Positions 7,403 through 14,984 of a stretch of 43,441 nt of DNA are shown here, one piece after another. The notes beneath the pieces are model-generated. The model saw nothing but the letters and a program-made list of their open reading frames with translations, was not told where the DNA came from and ran no database searches. Position 1 is the stretch's first letter; each line of letters begins with the position of its first letter. Source of the DNA: Bacteroidales bacterium. Lineage in GTDB: Bacteria > Bacteroidota > Bacteroidia > Bacteroidales > WRLA01. The translations under genes and the position numbers were made by a program. The stretch is taken from contig WRLA01000020.1 in NCBI GenBank assembly GCA_009777825.1, positions 1-43,441 of the forward strand. The letters are read 5' to 3'.

Positions 7403-7410
7403 CAAAGATA
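7403..7410 (-). promoter_or_regulatory. -7 promoter element of the Cys-rich lipoprotein gene
   Basis: Minus strand TATCTTTG (TAnnTTTG), 50 bp upstream of the ATG at 7352. Confidence 0.6.
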
Positions 7411-7440
7411 CGATTTTTTTTTGAATTAAAAAATCCGTAT

Positions 7441-7465
7441 TTATACCCATTAAAATTGGGTATAA
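7441..7465. promoter_or_regulatory. Palindrome between divergent promoters, candidate operator
   Basis: TTATACCCA and TGGGTATAA are perfect 9-bp inverted arms with a 7-bp AT spacer. The site lies between the minus-strand promoter at 7403-7410 and the plus-strand one at 7495-7502, its centre 42 bp before the latter. Size and symmetry fit a dimeric regulator that could act on both genes. Confidence 0.5.
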
Positions 7466-7494
7466 ATAGTCTTTTTCGGTTTATACATTCGCTC

Positions 7495-7502
7495 TACCTT
7501 TG
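7495..7502 (+). promoter_or_regulatory. -7 promoter element of hdrCB
   Basis: TACCTTTG, 23 bp before the hdrC ATG. A T-rich -33-like TTTT lies at 7472-7475. Confidence 0.65.
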
Positions 7503-7525
7503 CGCTTTGAAAATTTTTATAGAAA

Positions 7526-8254
7526 ATGGATAGTTTGATTAATCGTTTGAAACAGGATATTCGCTTTGAGGAGGGGATGAAAGCCTGTATGAACTGTGGC
7601 GTTTGCACCGCCATCTGTCCGTCTGCCGAGTTTTACAAATACGACCCGCGCGTGGTGTGCAATGCCGTGCAGGAGGGTGACGAGAACGCTATCGAGGAGT
7701 TGCTGAAAAGCGATGTGATTTGGTATTGCGGCGAGTGTATGTCGTGCAAGATGCGTTGTCCGAGGGGAAATACCGTTGGGTTGATAATCATGGCGTTACG
7801 GAAACTTTCGCAAGAGACGGGACTGTTTGTGGAGTCGGAAAAAGGACGGCAGCAGTTTGCTATTAAGCGTGCCATCGGGCATAACATCTTGGAGTTAGGA
7901 TACTGCGTACATCCGAAGCGCGTCGCCGCCGAACTCCATCCCGAACAAGGTCCGATATGGAAATGGATTACCGAAAACGACGAAGTCATCTACAACAAGT
8001 TAGGCGGCGGCAACTACGGAAAAGAAGGGACGGGCGTCTTCCGGAAAATCAGCGACGACTCCATGAACGAGATACGCCGTATCTTCCAAGTTACCGGCGG
8101 AGCGGATTTCATGGGGAACATTGAGGCATGTTCACGGAAAAAAGCCAAAGAACTCGGCTTCGACTTCGACAAGGAAGGCGAAGACCAACGTTACTTCGAC
8201 CATATATATTCGTTTAACAGTCAAACACATACCAAAGAATCGGAGGAGTTATGA
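7526..8254 (+). CDS. HdrC-like dicluster 4Fe-4S electron-transfer protein
   Basis: 242 residues. Two complete [4Fe-4S] motifs are seen: CMNCGVCTAICP (Cys21, 24, 27, 31) and CGECMSCKMRCP (Cys68, 71, 74, 78). That is the pattern of heterodisulfide reductase subunit C and related quinone- or thiol-linked reductases. The remaining 160 residues are helical and longer than methanogen HdrC. It overlaps the HdrB-like gene by 4 bp (ATGA), so the two are translationally coupled. Bacteria of this phylum do not make coenzyme M/B, so the real substrate is another disulfide or electron carrier. No HdrA flavoprotein lies next to it. Confidence 0.82.
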   Translation: MDSLINRLKQDIRFEEGMKACMNCGVCTAICPSAEFYKYDPRVVCNAVQEGDENAIEELLKSDVIWYCGECMSCKMRCPRGNTVGLIIMALRKLSQETGLFVESEKGRQQFAIKRAIGHNILELGYCVHPKRVAAELHPEQGPIWKWITENDEVIYNKLGGGNYGKEGTGVFRKISDDSMNEIRRIFQVTGGADFMGNIEACSRKKAKELGFDFDKEGEDQRYFDHIYSFNSQTHTKESEEL

Positions 8255-9321
8255 TTACAGGAAAAACCAGAATATGGCAAGACTATGAGAAGGAGATTGC
8301 CACCGACAACTTCTTTTATGTACGCAGTTGCATCCGTCAGAATTTTTTTCCGGGTTCGGAGAGCGCTTTTTTGAAGATTATGCGCGACATTCTTGGAAAA
8401 AACGTCTTTGAAGACCCACGCCACAGCACCTGCTCCGGCATCGGCTATCACGGCGACATCGTTCCCATTGAAACCACACAGACCATCGTAGCACGCCATT
8501 TTTCGATGATGAAAGAGTGCGGATACGAAAATTATTTAGCGTCGTGCGTAACCTCTTTCGGCATTTATACCGAGTTTCTCGACATGTGGGAACATTTTCC
8601 GGAACTGAAAGAGCAAACCGCTCAATACCTGAAAGAAGCCACCGGACGCGACTTCGTCCTGCCGAAAAACTTGGCTCATACCAGCGACGTCATCTATAAA
8701 GTGCGCCACGAGATTGCCGAAAAAGCGAAATTCAAGTTGGTAAATCAAAAAACGGGAAAGCCGTTGAAAGTGGTGGAACACATTGGTTGTCATTACGGTA
8801 AGATGTTTCCGAAGTCCAGCGTCGGCGGTTCGGAATTTCCGCAGGTGTTGGCAGAGATGGTGCGTGCATGGGGAGGCGAAGTGATTGATTATCCGGAACG
8901 TCGCCACTGCTGCGGCTTCGGCTTTCGGCAATATTTGATACAGGCAAATCGCGGTTTCAGCATCGCCAACAGTTATAAGAAGTTTGAGTCCATGGAACCG
9001 TATCAGCCCGACTTCATCGTCGCTAACTGTCCCGGATGCGCCATGTTTTTGGATAAATGGCAATATACCATCGCCGAAATGGAACACCGAACCTTCGGAC
9101 AGGACGGCAATGGAATCCCCGTCCTGACCTACGAAGAGATGGCGGCATTGGTGCTCGGCTTCGACCCATGGGAGTTAGGACTGCAAATGCACCAGATAGC
9201 CTGCGAGCCGCTGTTGGATAAAATGGGCATTCCATACAATACTGAGAAAAAATACGTCGGGCTGAATGGGGAACAACTGCCGACACCGCAACAGCCGGAA
9301 TGTTTTGATGGTTGCTGCTAA
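8251..9321 (+). CDS. HdrB-like protein with one intact and one degenerate CCG domain
   Basis: 356 residues, cysteine-rich CCG-domain protein of the HdrB/GlpC-C-terminal type, which carries unusual Fe-S clusters at disulfide-reducing sites. The second CCG unit is complete: Cys near 180 (CHYGKMF), CCGFGFR near 220 and CPGC near 260. The first is degenerate: Cys27, then CSG at 61-63 instead of CCG, and CVTS at 99-102 instead of CxxC. One cluster site is therefore probably lost or altered. The C-terminus ends CFDGCC. It starts inside the hdrC stop codon and forms an electron-transfer complex with that product (inference from family). Confidence 0.8.
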   Translation: MITGKTRIWQDYEKEIATDNFFYVRSCIRQNFFPGSESAFLKIMRDILGKNVFEDPRHSTCSGIGYHGDIVPIETTQTIVARHFSMMKECGYENYLASCVTSFGIYTEFLDMWEHFPELKEQTAQYLKEATGRDFVLPKNLAHTSDVIYKVRHEIAEKAKFKLVNQKTGKPLKVVEHIGCHYGKMFPKSSVGGSEFPQVLAEMVRAWGGEVIDYPERRHCCGFGFRQYLIQANRGFSIANSYKKFESMEPYQPDFIVANCPGCAMFLDKWQYTIAEMEHRTFGQDGNGIPVLTYEEMAALVLGFDPWELGLQMHQIACEPLLDKMGIPYNTEKKYVGLNGEQLPTPQQPECFDGCC

Positions 9322-9547
9322 AACACTTTCAAATGCTCATCGCAAATCACCACCGTATCGCCGATCTGTTTGATGATGGCGATGCCTTGTTTGATGCATT
9401 CTTCTTCTAATTTTGTGTAGAATGCCATTAACGGGCGTAGCCGTTGCACAACCCCGATAATTTTTTAGAGGATTTCCTGTGCATGCGGTCGTAATACTCT
9501 TTGTCCGAATTGAAAGTAACATTGGGAAACAGACTGAAATCATATGG
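9318..9547 (-). pseudogene. Possible remnant of a minus-strand gene (two short coding fragments)
   Basis: Between hdrB and lspA the minus strand has two short protein-like readings: an open stretch ending DKEYYDRMHRKSSKKL...NGYAR at 9428, and, overlapping its stop as TAATG, a 36-residue reading from 9428 to 9318 (MAFYTKLEEECIKQGIAI...HLKVF) that overlaps the hdrB stop. Neither has a recognisable domain or promoter. They read like coding sequence but are too short to stand alone with confidence. The rest of this 276-bp gap shows nothing. Confidence 0.25.
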
Positions 9548-9597
9548 AAACAACTAATTAGGCTATTTATGGCACTGCCAAATTATGTTTTGACAGT

Positions 9598-10221
9598 CTA
9601 TTTCATCTTTCCAAAGAAAATTACCAGCAACGCAACTCCGATGGTGATAGCGGCGTCGGCAATGTTGAAGATGGGTCGGAAGAAGATAAAGCGTCCGTCG
9701 TTGCCGAAGAGGAAGTCGGGCATCCAGGCGGGGGCGGCGTCGCGAGCGATGTCAATGATGGGGAAATAGAGCATGTCCACCACTTTCCCGTAGAGGAAAG
9801 GGGCGTAGCCGCCGCCGTCGGGGAAGGCTTGTGCGACGGTCGTGGCGCTGTTGCTGAAAATCAATCCGTAGAAGGCGCTGTCGAGGATGTTTCCCAACGC
9901 TCCGGCGATGATGAGTGCGAAGCACACGATGATCACGGTGGGTGTCTTTTTCCGTATCAGGCACGTCACATAGAATACGAGGAGGGCTACGGCGGCAATG
10001 CGGAAGATGCTGAGTATCAGTTTACCGGCGTTGCCGAAGAACTCCATGCCGAACGCCATGCCGTTGTTTTCCGTAAAATGGAGCAGAAACCAGTTGCCGA
10101 AGACGGGGATGTCGTCGCCGATTTTCATGGTGGTTTTTACCCAAATCTTAAAAATCTGGTCAACCAGCAAAATCGCCAAGATGATGGCGCTAGGAAGTAA
10201 ATAAGGCTTTTTTTTAAACAT
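9598..10221 (-). CDS. lspA: Lipoprotein signal peptidase (signal peptidase II)
   Basis: 207 residues. This integral inner-membrane aspartyl protease removes signal peptides from prolipoproteins after lipidation. Four hydrophobic segments are visible. The two catalytic aspartates are Asp114 (GALGNILDSAFYG) and Asp189 (FNIADAAITIG). The conserved TENNGMAFG segment lies near residue 50. It is longer than proteobacterial LspA (about 165) because of the insert around 120-175 typical of Bacteroidota. Substrates in this window would include the lipoproteins at 1501 and 6816. The last codons are KMK then TAG. Confidence 0.95.
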   Translation of the reverse strand: MFKKKPYLLPSAIILAILLVDQIFKIWVKTTMKIGDDIPVFGNWFLLHFTENNGMAFGMEFFGNAGKLILSIFRIAAVALLVFYVTCLIRKKTPTVIIVCFALIIAGALGNILDSAFYGLIFSNSATTVAQAFPDGGGYAPFLYGKVVDMLYFPIIDIARDAAPAWMPDFLFGNDGRFIFFRPIFNIADAAITIGVALLVIFFGKMK

Positions 10222-10258
10222 AATTAATTTAGTACTTCATTGTATTTTAATTGCGTTG

Positions 10259-10266
10259 CAAAGGTA
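10259..10266 (-). promoter_or_regulatory. -7 promoter element of lspA
   Basis: Minus strand TACCTTTG, 37 bp upstream of the lspA ATG. Confidence 0.65.
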
Positions 10267-10328
10267 ATAAAATTTAGCACGTAGATAACACCGATGCCAG
10301 GGCACCGCTGGTAGAGCGTATCGTAGTA

Positions 10329-10505
10329 TCAGAACGCATAACCAAGCATAAGTGTATATGGGAACACCGGAAAATTAGGCATAACATGTCTTCCGTTATT
10401 TTCCATCATGTAACCGGAAGTTAGATCTATTGGTGAAACCATTTCATCATCAGGATTTATTCTGTTTAAATAACTTTCTGCTATTTGTTCGTTTACGTTT
10501 TTCAT
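10329..10505 (-). CDS. Possible 58-residue small protein coupled to the M28 peptidase
   Basis: An ATG overlaps the stop of the M28 peptidase gene as ATGA (10505-10502) and opens a 58-codon frame: MKNVNEQIAESYLNRINP at the start, PNFPVFPYTLMLGYAF at the end, TGA at 10329. Composition and codon choice look coding, and the 4-bp overlap is the usual sign of translational coupling. There is no signal peptide or known domain. The aromatic end ...GYAF resembles a barrel-type C-terminus, so it might equally be the remnant of a larger outer-membrane protein. Confidence 0.35.
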   Translation of the reverse strand: MKNVNEQIAESYLNRINPDDEMVSPIDLTSGYMMENNGRHVMPNFPVFPYTLMLGYAF

Positions 10506-12439
10506 TGCAGCATAATTTTCCTCGCGATGCTGTGCCCGTCAATCGCCACGCGAATCATATAAGCGCCTTTCGGGAAGGAGGACAAGTCCAGACTGCCGTC
10601 GCGGAAGTGTTCTTGTTGAAAAATGATTTGTCCTTGCATGTTATAGACGAAGATTTGGTAGGGCATATCCTGGAAGGTGTTGATGTTGAATCTTCCCGGT
10701 GTGGGATTGGGCGCGATGACTAAGTCTTTGAAGTAGGTTTGTTCGGGTTGTTGGATGCCTGTGCCGTCTTCAAAAACGATTTCAAAATCTGTAACATAGC
10801 CGATTTTTGTGTAAGAATAGTTTTGAGCGCCACTGCTTTCCAAACGAAAACGCACTTGCAGGAAATCGCTCCCAATATATTGATTCAGTGAAAATTCGCA
10901 ATTTTTCCAGCCCATCGCATTGCCGGAGATAGCGGCTAATTTGTGCCATGTCTTTCTGTCGTTGGTAACTTCAAAGAACAGACTTGTATTGTACCAGATG
11001 CCGTTCAGCGTGCCTTGCCATTTAAAGCGGGCGGTGATGTTTTCGGTATCTTCGGGAATGGGGAACCAATCCGATTCTGCGAGAGTGAGGTAGTTATCGG
11101 GAACGTATCCGTTGCCTTCGGTGTTGCAGAGCGCGCTTTTACCGTTCACATTTCTGAGAACCCAGTTACTTTGTTCAAACCCGTATTTGTTGACGCTGAA
11201 ATCATTGGAGTAGGGCAGTTGCAACGGTTTCACAAACGTTACCTTATCTTTATATGAGGGAGCGCTCTCCTGCCGTGTCTCGCAACTGAGGGCTATGACA
11301 TAGTATTCGTACTCTTTTCCGATTTCAACGTCATTGTCTATATAGGAAGTCTCTGTGGTCAGGTCTATCAGTGCATTGTTTCGATATATTTTGTATATAT
11401 CCGACTCGCCGGAACTGTCCCAAGTAACGGTGATGTGGTCTGTTCCCGAACATGCGCTCAGGTTTTGAGGCGGCAACCACGCATTTGCCAACTCGGCAGC
11501 GGCGCATAGCGTGGCTTGTACGAAAGATTTTGCCAAATCCAAACGATTGACGCCATTGCCAAGCGTGTCGCACGGTTGATGATAGCAGGGGTGCTGGTCG
11601 TGATATTCGATATCGCCGATATACAACGAGGGATATTCGTACATGTTAAACGGCATGTGGTCGCCGCCGTAACTGTCGCCGTCGCTCAAACGGATGGTGG
11701 GGATGGAGGGGATATAGGTGTTTGCCGTTTGGTGAAAGTAGTCGAAGAGCGTTTTTGAAATATAGGAATATCCCGAAGCCATGATGGTATTGGGATTGGA
11801 GGGGGGAAACCAGCCGATCATGTCCATGTTGAGATGGGCGATGATGTTCATGTTTTCGGTAGCGCACTTTTGAGCAAAGGGGAAACTGCCCACCATCCAA
11901 TACTCTTCTGCGTTGAATGGGACAAACATGATAGAGCGTTTTGTCGGAAAGTCTTTTAGCAGGCGTGCGCACTCCATCACGCCGGAAGTTCCGGAGGCGT
12001 TGTCGTCGGCGCCCGGACCGCAGGGCGTGTCAAAGGTCGAATGATCATAATGCGAAGTAATCATGATATATTCGTCGGGAAACTCGGAACCCTTTTTCAC
12101 CACCACCACATTGCCGGCGGCTACCGGTTGCGAATTAAGCGTGAAATAGTGAATGGAGATGTCATCACTCCCATAGCCATAAGACTCGAAATGACTGACC
12201 AACCAATCCTGCACCGTTACCGCCGCCGGCGACGTGGCAACCCTGTAAAACCCTTGCATGTACCTGATACGAGCCTCCAAACTGTCCTGCTCTACCAGAT
12301 TGATTAATTGAACAACTTCCGGATTCGTTTGCGTAATTACCGGATACGATTGATTCCGATTGCCCTTATTGTCAATCAGTTGCTGCGCCGACGCAAACAA
12401 ACTACCCATCGCAGCGATGATGATGATTACTTTCTTCAT
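10502..12439 (-). CDS. T9SS-secreted M28 zinc peptidase, type A (copy A2)
   Basis: 645 residues. Signal peptide (MKKVIIIIAAMGSLFASAQQ), then an M28 aminopeptidase-like catalytic domain with the full two-zinc set: His130 (SHYDH), Asp145 (GADDNASGT), Glu178 catalytic and Glu179 (NAEEYWMVGS), Asp206 (NMDMIGW) and His261 (GGDHMPF). One fibronectin-III-like domain (about 330-405) and a jelly-roll-like domain (about 410-565) follow. The last 80 residues are a type A T9SS sorting domain (PNPTPGRF... LDLSSFPKGAYMIRV... IARKIMLQ). It is predicted to be exported by Sec, moved through the T9SS and to trim peptides at the cell surface. Its catalytic domain is the most diverged of the four paralogues. Confidence 0.88.
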   Translation of the reverse strand: MKKVIIIIAAMGSLFASAQQLIDNKGNRNQSYPVITQTNPEVVQLINLVEQDSLEARIRYMQGFYRVATSPAAVTVQDWLVSHFESYGYGSDDISIHYFTLNSQPVAAGNVVVVKKGSEFPDEYIMITSHYDHSTFDTPCGPGADDNASGTSGVMECARLLKDFPTKRSIMFVPFNAEEYWMVGSFPFAQKCATENMNIIAHLNMDMIGWFPPSNPNTIMASGYSYISKTLFDYFHQTANTYIPSIPTIRLSDGDSYGGDHMPFNMYEYPSLYIGDIEYHDQHPCYHQPCDTLGNGVNRLDLAKSFVQATLCAAAELANAWLPPQNLSACSGTDHITVTWDSSGESDIYKIYRNNALIDLTTETSYIDNDVEIGKEYEYYVIALSCETRQESAPSYKDKVTFVKPLQLPYSNDFSVNKYGFEQSNWVLRNVNGKSALCNTEGNGYVPDNYLTLAESDWFPIPEDTENITARFKWQGTLNGIWYNTSLFFEVTNDRKTWHKLAAISGNAMGWKNCEFSLNQYIGSDFLQVRFRLESSGAQNYSYTKIGYVTDFEIVFEDGTGIQQPEQTYFKDLVIAPNPTPGRFNINTFQDMPYQIFVYNMQGQIIFQQEHFRDGSLDLSSFPKGAYMIRVAIDGHSIARKIMLQ

Positions 12440-12466
12440 AACTTTTAATTTTTAATTTTTAATTTT

Positions 12467-14680
12467 TTAATTTATCACAATTTTCTTCGCCACGCCATCG
12501 TCCTTTGTAGTAATTTTTAGAATATACATCCCTTTCGGGAGATTTGAGACATCCAGCGCTCCGTCCGTAAACAACTCTTTTTCAAATACTTTTACGCCCA
12601 TCATGTTATAAATGGCAAGATGATAGTCTGATGACACTCCTGTTTCGATGTTGATGTTTCCGTTGGAGGGGTTGGGGGTGATTTTTAGGTTGGAGAAGGG
12701 GATGATTTCGCTGATGCCGACGTCTTTGATACAGGCTTCGTTGGAAAAGTCGCTTTCGACGTCGGGGTAAACGGCGGTTACTTGATAGCAATCATCGGAC
12801 GTGGGGGAATAGATGTCATAGTATTTGTTTATTGTAATAAGAGAAGGGTTGATTTTCATATTATTTCTGTATATGTTGTAGCCTTTTACAGGTTCTGCAA
12901 CTTTATCCCATGCTAATCCAACAGATGTTGAGGTTCCCGAATATAACGTGATTTGCAAGTTTTCAGGAATGGGCTTAGGCTGAATAGCAGTGAAATTAAC
13001 GGCAAGATCGTCGAAAAAAAGCTGACCTTTACTTGAATAATTATAATTTTGCCCTGAAGACTCTACTCTAATTCTGATTTGGACAAACGGTTCACCAATA
13101 TATTGATTTAATGAAATTTGGCAGAAACACCAATCTTGAATATAATTTTTCGATATTTTCATCACCTTATTCCATCTCTTTCTGTCGGTGGAAATCTCTA
13201 CAAATCCGTTGGATTCTTTCCAAAACTCACCGGACACGCTTCCTCTAAAATAAAAACTTAACGAAACATTGGTAGCGGTATCGGGAATGGAAAGCCAGCA
13301 GAGTTCGGCTGTAGAAAAATGATTTTGGAAAATTTTACCGGAAGTAAAAGAACTGTTTCCCGAATAGTGTTGAGTTGTTGTTCGTTCCCATTCGGGATTT
13401 AGTCGCCATCCGTCTGTATTTTCCTCAAAATCATTAAAATAGGGGAGTGGCAATGGCAACGAAGCTGCTATACTGTCGCGGTTCGATTCGGGACTTTCTT
13501 CTCCGCTCCCTGCGCGGATTCCTTTTACGTAATATATGTATTCGGTTCCGTTCATCACATCGGTATCAACGTAGGAAGTTTCGGAAGTTTCCGTAAGTAA
13601 AACATTGTTTTTAAACAGTTTATAGTTTGATGTTTCCGGAGCGGCGTCCCAACTGACGGTGATTTTCGCATCGGAAGGAATGGCGCTCAGATTTTGAGGC
13701 GGCAACCATCCATTTGCCAATTCGACTACGGAGGCAAGTGTCGCTTTGACAAATCCTTGCGCTAACGGAAGGCTGTTGACGCCGGAGCCCAATGTATCGC
13801 AAGATTTGTGGTAACAATGGTTGTAACCATAATGATATTCAATATCTCCTATGTACAAAGCCGGATATTCGTAAATATTGAAAGGCATGTGGTCGCCCCC
13901 ATAACTATCGCCATCACTAAATCGGAATGTTGGAATATCGGTAACATAAAGATTTGCAACCGTTTGATAATATTCCCACAACCGGTCGGAAATTTTGGAT
14001 GAGCCGGAAGACATGGTCAAAGGTCCAACATCTTCGGGGAAAAATCCAAGCATATCCAAATTGAAAACTCCTAAAATATTCAAATCTTCCCGAGCGCATT
14101 TTTCTGCAAATGGCAAACTGCCTACCATGTAAAGTTCTTCACCGTTAAATGGAACATAGATGATGGAACGTTTAAATGAATGTTGACTCAAGATACGGGC
14201 GATTTCCACCACGCCTGCCGTTCCCGAAGCGTTATCGTCGGCGCCGGGTCCGTCCGGATGGTCGTAGTGGGAGGAAATTACGATGTATTCGTCGGGAAAT
14301 TCTGTTCCACGTTGAATGGCGACCACATTGCCGGCGTCAAGGGTGTCTCCGGTTTTGCAAAGACCCGGTTTGTAAACAATGTCAACAGCCGGAAAATAAT
14401 GCACATAGACATCCAATCCAAAACTCTCAAAATGCTCAATCAACCAATTTTGCGTTTCCAACGCAGCGGGAGAACAGGCATGGCGTATAAACTGTTGCAT
14501 CCAACGAATGCTGTTTTCCAAATTCTGCATAGAGACCTCGTTCACCAACGCCTCAACGTCGGGATTAACGACGGTAACGTCGGGATAGGTCTGTAATCTG
14601 TTTCCTTTGTTGCTGATGGGCTGCTGCGCCGACGCAAACAAACTGCTCATCGCAACGATGATGATGATTACTTTCTTCAT
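12467..14680 (-). CDS. T9SS-secreted M28 zinc peptidase, type B (copy B2)
   Basis: 737 residues. The signal peptide resembles the type A copies (MKKVIIIIVAMSSLFASAQQ) rather than the other type B gene. The M28 zinc set is complete: SHYDH, GPGADDNASGT, FNGEELYMVGS (Gly in place of Ala before the catalytic Glu), FNLDMLGF and GGDHMPF. Type B differs from type A by a second fibronectin-III-like domain (about residues 575-650) before a different T9SS sorting domain (FSNLKITPNPSNGNINIETG... LDVSNLPKGMYILKI... VAKKIVIN). It lies 27 bp upstream of A2 on the same strand and forms a B-A pair with it. Confidence 0.88.
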   Translation of the reverse strand: MKKVIIIIVAMSSLFASAQQPISNKGNRLQTYPDVTVVNPDVEALVNEVSMQNLENSIRWMQQFIRHACSPAALETQNWLIEHFESFGLDVYVHYFPAVDIVYKPGLCKTGDTLDAGNVVAIQRGTEFPDEYIVISSHYDHPDGPGADDNASGTAGVVEIARILSQHSFKRSIIYVPFNGEELYMVGSLPFAEKCAREDLNILGVFNLDMLGFFPEDVGPLTMSSGSSKISDRLWEYYQTVANLYVTDIPTFRFSDGDSYGGDHMPFNIYEYPALYIGDIEYHYGYNHCYHKSCDTLGSGVNSLPLAQGFVKATLASVVELANGWLPPQNLSAIPSDAKITVSWDAAPETSNYKLFKNNVLLTETSETSYVDTDVMNGTEYIYYVKGIRAGSGEESPESNRDSIAASLPLPLPYFNDFEENTDGWRLNPEWERTTTQHYSGNSSFTSGKIFQNHFSTAELCWLSIPDTATNVSLSFYFRGSVSGEFWKESNGFVEISTDRKRWNKVMKISKNYIQDWCFCQISLNQYIGEPFVQIRIRVESSGQNYNYSSKGQLFFDDLAVNFTAIQPKPIPENLQITLYSGTSTSVGLAWDKVAEPVKGYNIYRNNMKINPSLITINKYYDIYSPTSDDCYQVTAVYPDVESDFSNEACIKDVGISEIIPFSNLKITPNPSNGNINIETGVSSDYHLAIYNMMGVKVFEKELFTDGALDVSNLPKGMYILKITTKDDGVAKKIVIN

Positions 14681-14703
14681 AATTTTTAATTTTTAGCCAC
14701 TAA

Positions 14704-14984
14704 TTCACGAATTTGTACGAATTTCATCCCGTAGGGATGTAATGTTGGTAGAAAACCGTAGCCACCCAACCATCGCGTGCCGTAGGTACGCAATATCGTG
14801 TTTTGCCGGTTGCATCCCTAACGGGATGCCGGATTTTTGAGATATCTTTCTCTCTACCAACATGTTATCCCTAACGGGATAAACCGCCCTTATTTCCTTA
14901 TTCTTTGTCATCTTTATCTGCTTTATCTTTTTATCTATTTTATTTTTCCCTCACATCCCCCCTTTCGGGGGGGCTTGGGGGGGC
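14704..14984. repeat. Dispersed palindromic repeats between the two M28 gene pairs
   Basis: The 304-bp gap has no credible gene. It holds CATCCCTACGGGATG- and ATCCCGTTAGGGAT-type palindromes, a CGTGCCGTAGGTACGCAAT segment and TTGGTAGAAAA-like motifs, all seen again at 33783-34040. Next to the A1 stop lies a C-run/G-run element (14956-14984, CCCCCCTTTCGGGGGGG core) that could act as a terminator on the minus strand. No promoter for B2 is evident. Confidence 0.6.

Noticed and set aside
14705..14911. 68-codon minus-strand open frame between M28 pairs
   Set aside because: It is made of repeat motifs shared with 33783-34040 and has no domain or promoter.
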